The notes under the pieces are model-generated. The model was not told the DNA's origin. It was given only the letters and a program-made list of their open reading frames with translations, and made no database searches. From Myrica gale (lineage: Eukaryota > Streptophyta > Magnoliopsida > Fagales > Myricaceae), in contig OZ005612.1 of NCBI GenBank assembly GCA_963930655.1, forward strand, positions 12,343,001-12,407,000: a DNA stretch of 64,000 nt, given 5' to 3'. The position numbers and the translations under genes are program-made. Position 1 is the stretch's first letter. Each line of letters begins with the position of its first letter. Shown piece after piece: positions 58,313 to 64,000 of the stretch.

Positions 58313-61300
58313 TGTGAGATCCCGACCTTACCTTATTGATGTCGTTTATGATTCCCTCAATATGTACGTATGATTAATTGAGTGATTGTTGGTGTAAGTG
58401 TCGACACATTGGAGCATAGTGTCGACACATTAGACTAACACCCGAAAGTTTACCTTTTCTGGAGGCCGAAGTGAATTTTGACTAAGTGTTGTAAGTGTCG
58501 ACACCTTGGGTCAAAGTGTCGACACATTAGACCGATACCCGAATGTTTATATTTTTCCGGAACTAGAGTGATTTTTGACTAAGTGTTGGAAGTGTCGACA
58601 CCTTGAGTGATGGTGTCGACACATCCAACTAAAACCCGAAAGTGTGTATTTTTCCAGAACTCCCGTGAATTTTGACCAAGTGATGGAAGTGTCGACACCT
58701 TGAGTGATGGTGTCGACACATCTAACCGAAACCCGAGAGTTTACATTTTTCCCACTTTGGCTAAGTGTTGGAAGTGTCGACACCGTGAGTGATGGTGTCG
58801 ACACATCTTACTAAATGTGTTGTAAGTGTCGACACCTTTAGTGATGGTGTCGACACATATAACTAAATCCCTAGAAAATACGTGAGGTGGAATTCATGTG
58901 AAAAAGGGGGAAATAAGGGAGGGCAGCCTTGTCTTTTCCCCAAGCCCCTTTATGTATAAGCAGCCCACCCCCAAATCGAAAAGTCATTTGCCCTAGCTCC
59001 CACCGGAGAAGAGAAGAGAAGAGAAGAGAAGAAAGAAAGAAGAAGAAGAAGGAGAAAAGAAGAAGAAGAAAGGAAGAAGAGAAAGAAAGAGAGAGAGAAG
59101 GAGGTGAGTGGTTATGGCCGGCCAAGCCATACCCATTTTCACCTATGTTCTCTTTTTCCTTTGAATGGTTGTTGTGATGGTTGTGTGTTGTTAGATTTCT
59201 CCTTGGTTGTTGTGATGGTTGTGTGTTGTTAGATTTCTCCTTGAGATTCATGTGTTTTCTTTGAAGAAAATGTAGATCTAGTGAGTTTTAGAAAGTTGTA
59301 TGGATTGTGCACAAAGCCATGGAGAATGTGGTTAGATCTGGGAATTTATAAACCCAAGAGAAACCAACTTGCATACTAGGTGTTTGATAAAAGACCAAAG
59401 GGAGTGAAATAGATGCAATAACCTTTGTTCTAGTGATGAAATCATTGTTTTTGGTTGGAAGTTTTGAGTTGTATGTGTAAAGTCTACGTCTTGTATATGA
59501 GGTTATATGAGGAGGGCTTGGGGCAAAATTTCGTGGGCGTTGGATGATTTTGTACGATGAAGTATGTGTATGACAAAGTATGAGATATTGAACGAGGAAT
59601 AAGTATGAGATATTGAATGAGGAATAAGGACGATTTTGTATGATGAAGCGTGAGTAATTGATTGATTACTCTATACGTCTAGTAAACCTATGAATAACAA
59701 TGGTATGATCCAATTGTAGGTAAAAGGGCATTCAACCCACAAGCAAGCAAAGTAAGTGGAATCTACGTCTGTAAGTGAAAATAGTAAGTAGCAACTTACG
59801 CTTTACAAAACTGGAATGATACACAGCATGTTTTTATGAATAAGCATAACATGTTTATAACCACGCATGACAAGTTATTTCTCAACAAGCATGACATCGT
59901 ATACGTATTTGTATGAAAGCATGAAAGAAGTTTTTGTGCAAAGGAAAACATGAAAGGTTTATGAGATATTTGTCATTAAGCACGAACTGTCAAGAGCATT
60001 AGAAGCATTTTATGATAAGTTGATTACCAAGCATGACATGAGCACGTCATGAGCAATTGCATTTGCATTTATTTGTCTCATAAGAAAGAAGGAGAAATTT
60101 TATGCAAATGAAAGTACCATTTTTATGCTACTTATGACAAGTTTTATGACAAGTTAATTAACGAACGAACCCAAGTCGGTCGGTACCGTACCAAGTCAAG
60201 AAGGTGCATCCATACTGAAGGACGTTTACGTGAAGGATGGATGTCACCTAGGACACCCATACCGAAGGATGCTTGCAAGAAGGATGGGTAGTCCAGGAGG
60301 TATGTGCAATCACACTGAAGGATGCTTGCAAGAAGGTGTGAACCTCCAAGAGTCGTGTCTAGCCACTGAAGGACATTGAGAAGGTGTGCTAGCTCGACCA
60401 TATGTAAGGTCCCCAAGGGAAATAGGGGACAGTTCCAACGGGAACGCACAACCCTGATGTCGGGGGTAAATGGAGCTCAAGTAGCCCATAGGATAAGAAT
60501 GGAAAAGATTTTCCAAAAGAAAGAGCTTTATAAGTATAAGAGATGTTTTCAAGAGCAAGTGCATGTGCATATGCAATCATGAGGCATACACGTGCATCAC
60601 GATTCATGATCATGCATGAATTACATACGTATACATGATATTTAAAGTTCAAGCTCATGATATTTCAAGTTAAAGCTCATGATATTTCAAGTTGTACTTG
60701 AATTACATTATGTTCAAGTTTGTAATTATTTCAAGTTTAAGCGCATGCTTATGATTTTAAGTCAAGTGCATGCTTATGATTTTAAGTTCATTATGATATC
60801 GAGTTCATGATGATTTCAAGTTTCAAAGCAAGTGTATGATTTCAAGTTCAAGATTATGAGTTCAAAGAATAAGTTCATGGTTTCAAACTCACGATTTCAA
60901 GTTCATATTTGCAAACCATGATTTCAAGCTCATGTTTTAATTATAATTCCTTACTGAGTCTTTCGACTCACAGATGTTTTCAATTGTATCATTCCAGATA
61001 ACAATTCAGATGGGAAAATCTAGAAGAGGGACCGATGGGAACGTCCTCATCTCTCTTTGTTGTTTCATAAAAGGTTAGATGAAATTTTGAAGAGTCGTCA
61101 TGAGCCTCCGTTGTGTGGTGGTCATGGGTTTTCGGACTAGTAGAGTTCAAGGTTTTTGATGTCTAGTATCTTAGTCGTGGTTATCAGAAACAGAAGTTGA
61201 AGAGTTCATAGGAAGTACTATCAGGCATCCTGTGAATGTCTATGTTATGTGTATAAGGATTCAAGATGTATTACTTATATGTTATGAGTAGGTCCATATA

Positions 61301-61568
61301 AAGGTTTTGTTGGAATCCCTTAGGACTTGTACTTCAGTCATGCAGACATGACAGGTAATTTGGATGCTTTCACTATTGCCGTTGTAGTCAATTGTGTAAG
61401 TTGAAGTTTATGTAAATCTCTTTGGCCCATCTCTCTCAGTTGTAGGTGTTTATGTATTTGAAAAAAAAAAAATCCGCTGCATGATTAAGAGAAAACGCTA
61501 GAACATTCATTGAGTGGATGTTCGCGGCTGTCATTAACCCCCTTCGGGCTAGCGTTCGGGGCGTGACA
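58313..61568 (+). repeat. Family B LTR (3,256 bp)
   Basis: Starts TGTGAGATCCCGACC and ends GCGTTCGGGGCGTGACA. TGTCGACA array at 58399-58857, GAA-rich leader (59000-59110), inverted-repeat arms at 59811-59823 and 60985-60997, GGTACCGTACC at 60178-60192, GAAGGAY units at 60190-60400, hairpins at 60432-60445 and 60956-60969. Flanking bases (ATTGC / GACCC) are not a TSD. Its end overlaps the start of a family A LTR. Confidence 0.88.
58399..58857. repeat. TGTCGACA palindrome array (six pairs)
   Basis: Six pairs of TGTCGACA with 13-bp linkers. The unit is about 97 bp, and the last units shorten to about 85 and 51 bp. Consensus context: AAG-TGTCGACAC, then CTTGAGTGATGG, then TGTCGACACATC. Confidence 0.93.
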
Positions 61569-62660
61569 GACCCCGTATGTCATTTTTGCTATTTGCTTTA
61601 TGTATTCCTTTTGAACTTAAATTCAAGGGGCCGTTGTTTGGCCAATGTAAGATGTTAAGTTGATTATGATATTTTGAACTATAAGTTTCCTTAAGTATTT
61701 TCTTTATGATGTGAAATTATGTTAGTATAATTGTCATGACCGAATTTTTCAAGGTAGATTTCCTTTATGATTTAATTTTTCCATTTGCTTATTATTATGC
61801 TACCATGATTTATGAAAGTAATACCAAGAATATATGAAGAGAATTTTATTTCTTATTATTGCCGAAATTATCTAAGTAAAATTCATGACATAATAATCTA
61901 TAGTTATGAAATTCTATGTTGAGCATATAAATTATTTTATGTCCTTGATTAGGTAACCTTAATCTGCATTAGGTAGTCTTATAGGATAGCTTGGTAAAGA
62001 ACTAAGAGATAAGTTAGTGTGCTTATAATGGAGATAAGTTAGTGTGCTTGTAATAGAGATAAGCTAGTGTGTTTATAATGGAGATAAGTTAATGTGCCTA
62101 TAAGTAGACCATGTGATAAGAGAAAGATAAAATGAAAAGTAGAAATTAAAGACAAGATAGGAATTTACGTGAAAGGCGAAGAGGAAATTGAATTGGTTTT
62201 TGGGTGGTTCACGTGAAAGCCAACAAGGAGACTCACGTGAAAGTGAGGTAAGAAGAGAGACAAAAAGGAAAGCATGTGAACCATAAGAAAAATCAAAATA
62301 AAAATATACTAAAGCAAGTGATTGGCTGCCGCCCATGCAGCCAATGTGCATGGGCGGAATAAACAAGAAACTTACCTTTTTCCCCCCGCTCTCATGATCT
62401 AGGCTAGGTGCATTGCCTTTCAAAATTTCACTTCACCCATTTCGCATTACCTCTTGTCATTTTTGCTCATCTTCTCCTTGGCTGAACCACTTCACTCTCC
62501 AAACTCCTCCCTTTGTCTTCTTCACGCCTCTTCTAGCAGCTGCTCTCATCTCATTTCTCTCACCTCAAGCCTCATCACAGCACCCTTGCTCTCACTTCAG
62601 CCCCCTTTCTAGCAGCTGCTCTCATCTCTTCTTTGATCGATTGGTTGGAATGCTTTGGAA
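61564..62660 (+). repeat. Family A LTR, 5' fragment
   Basis: GACCCCGTATGTCATTTTTGC and TTCAAGGGGCCGTTGTTTGGCC resemble the start of E5 (24974). Its first bases merge with the preceding LTR terminus TGACA. It contains a 25-bp tandem repeat at 62009-62108. Similarity fades near 62660; end approximate. Confidence 0.65.
62009..62108. repeat. 25-bp tandem repeat, four copies
   Basis: GATAAGTTAGTGTGCTTATAATGGA repeated four times with few changes, inside the family A fragment. Confidence 0.88.
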
Positions 62661-63100
62661 GAAATGAAACCTCGGGATTAAGATGACTGCCCGGGATACA
62701 TGGATACCTCAGGATATTTGTGGAAAGGTCAGGAGTGTATGGGTAGCTCGAGATGTTTGTCAGAATATTGAGAAACACTCGGGAACACACTTTAACTCAC
62801 ATACTCGGATAGATAAGGTCACCACCCGAGTAGAACACGATGGGATTAAGAAAACACCACCAAAATGTAATCCAACATGAGATACAAAGCAAGAACTCGC
62901 CACCTATCGGAATCTACCGATGGATCAGAGTTTGGAGAAGAAATCATTCTTCAAAGAAGACTAAGACTCAAGTTGTATAAACACATAAATCTATCTTTTT
63001 CCATTGCTAGAGAAGGGTTTAAAAAGTAACGCTTTGAACAGCCCCCCAAGCACGAGTAAATGAAAAACACAACTTCTAAAATATTAATTGAGTCTTAGTC
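62661..63100. other. Unassigned spacer
   Basis: No convincing gene. Repeated CTCGGGA/CCCGGGATA words near 62670-62840. Lies between an LTR fragment and a pol remnant. Confidence 0.3.
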
Positions 63101-64000
63101 AACATTTTAGCACCATGGTTGCTCCGATGACTAATGTTTTAAAGAAGAAGGATTTTCAGTTGACCAATGAGGTTGAAAGTGATTTCCAAAAGTTGAAGCA
63201 CCAATTATAATAATACCAAATTTTTCTAAGCCATTCCACGTAGAGTGTGATGCATCAAATGTCGGCATAGGAGTTGTTCTTTTGCAAGGAGGAAAATCTA
63301 TTGCATATTTTGATGAGAAACTCAGTGATGCAAGGTTGAAATATTCAACCAATGATAAGGAGTTATATGCAATTGTTCAAGTTTTACAACATTGAGAACA
63401 TTATCTTATTGGTTTGGAGTTTGTTCTCTATTTAGACCATGAAGCTTTGAGATTTTTTAAGAGATAGAAGACTCTTAATTCTCATCATGATAGCTGGTTT
63501 CATACCTTGAGAAGTTTACTTTTGTTCAACAACACAAAGCTAGATCATCGAACAAAGTTGCTGATGCTTTGAGTCGACGACATAGCTTTTTGACAACTCT
63601 CTCTTATGAAATCATTGGTTTTGATCTCTTATCAGGAAATTATGTTTCAGATCCATTCTTTTCAAAAGTGTTGCAATATTTGAATGATGAGAAGAGAAGA
63701 GATTATCTGTTGGTCAATGACTTTCTATTAAAAGGCAATCGACTTTATTTGCCTGAGGGCTCTCTGAGATTATTTATCATTAATGAACTGTATGCTGGAG
63801 GACTTAGTGAACATTTTGGAAGGGACAAAACTGAAGCGTGATGTTGGTCGATTTGTGCAAAACTGTCATGTGTGTCAAAAGGAAAAAAAGGAGAAGTTTA
63901 AAACGCTCGTTATTATCAGCCCTTACTAATCCCTAATGCTCATTGAAAAGACTTATCAATGGATTTTGTTCTTGGCTTTCCTAGAACACATCACATGTTT
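63101..64000 (+). pseudogene. pol: Ty3/gypsy RNase H and integrase N-terminus
   Basis: Starts in the RT tail (a VAPMTNVLKKKDFQL block). RNase H follows with FHVECDASNVGIGVVLLQGG at about 63230-63290, AYFDEKLSDARLKYSTNDKE, and LYLDHEALRFF. Stops interrupt it: TGA at about 63392 (position of Trp in QHW) and TAG at about 63464. An open stretch at 63569-63841 reads into the integrase zinc-binding domain (NELYAGGLSEHFGRDKTE; then shifted frame, CHVCQKEK). Near 63955 MDFVLGLPRT marks the start of the integrase core. The window ends there. Looks like a Reina/chromovirus-type pol; not the partner of the E0 gag as far as I can tell. Confidence 0.9.

Overview
This is plant nuclear DNA, most likely from a eudicot and from gene-poor heterochromatin. 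I found no host gene, rRNA, tRNA or CRISPR array. Nearly everything identifiable is nested LTR retrotransposon sequence: Ty3/gypsy Tekay/Del-like chromoviruses with very long LTRs (called family A, about 3.8-4.1 kb, and family B, about 2.7-3.3 kb), an Athila-type Ty3/gypsy element, a SIRE-like Ty1/copia relic, older LTR families C and D, a Mutator-like TIR element and a foldback element. Evidence for plant origin: primer-binding sites complementary to initiator tRNA-Met (TGGTATCAGAG) and tRNA-Asp (TGGCGCCGTTGCCGGGG), a plant-type chromodomain integrase, Athila gag/pol, and 5-bp target-site duplications (TSDs).

Layout. 1-1604: left element E0 (+), LTR end, decayed PBS and gag. 1605-4926 plus 15589-16021: family A LTR (H1, +), split by minus-strand element E1 (4927-15583; TSD ATAAA on both sides). 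E1 carries a compact internal region with one acidic ORF, and its own LTR is broken by E2 (family B LTRs around an integrase/chromodomain remnant) and by a copia relic (5108-8304). 16022-19305: inverted family A fragment and a truncated family B LTR. 19306-39914: one Athila element (-), pol to gag to LTR, split twice: by a family B solo LTR E4 (22959-29577; TSD AAAGG), itself holding a family A solo LTR E5 (24974-28867; TSD TGTAA/TGCAA), and by Tekay element E3 (29846-36844; TSD TTGGC/CTGGC). 39915-49617: Athila 3' remnant, family D LTR-like DNA and a foldback element holding LTR A5 (44827-48619). 49618 to about 55.9 kb: family C LTR with a 1,508-bp Mutator-like element (9-bp TSD). 58313-61568: family B LTR, abutting a family A fragment. 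63101-64000: Ty3/gypsy RNase H/integrase remnant (+).

How the parts work together: all ORFs are retrotransposon parts (gag, protease, RT, RNase H, integrase) and nearly all are broken. The only two long open frames are a 331-aa coiled-coil ORF in the copia relic and a 241-aa acidic-repeat ORF between a PBS-like site and a polypurine tract.

The most interesting content is non-coding and lies inside the LTRs. (1) Seven LTRs of three families carry a 13-bp inverted repeat (core TGGAATGA...TCATTCCA) spanning 0.3-1.2 kb; sequence changes in one arm are matched in the other. (2) Inside this domain are small hairpins with conserved stems and variable loops, a GGTACCGTACC motif and a GAAGGAY minisatellite. 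(3) Paired TGTCGACA palindromes, spaced 21 bp start to start, form arrays in two unrelated LTR families (Tekay-like and copia). (4) A second module, TCGAGCG repeated every 11-12 bp, is shared by a Tekay-like and an Athila LTR. Together these suggest a modular LTR regulatory/structural architecture shared across retrotransposon lineages.
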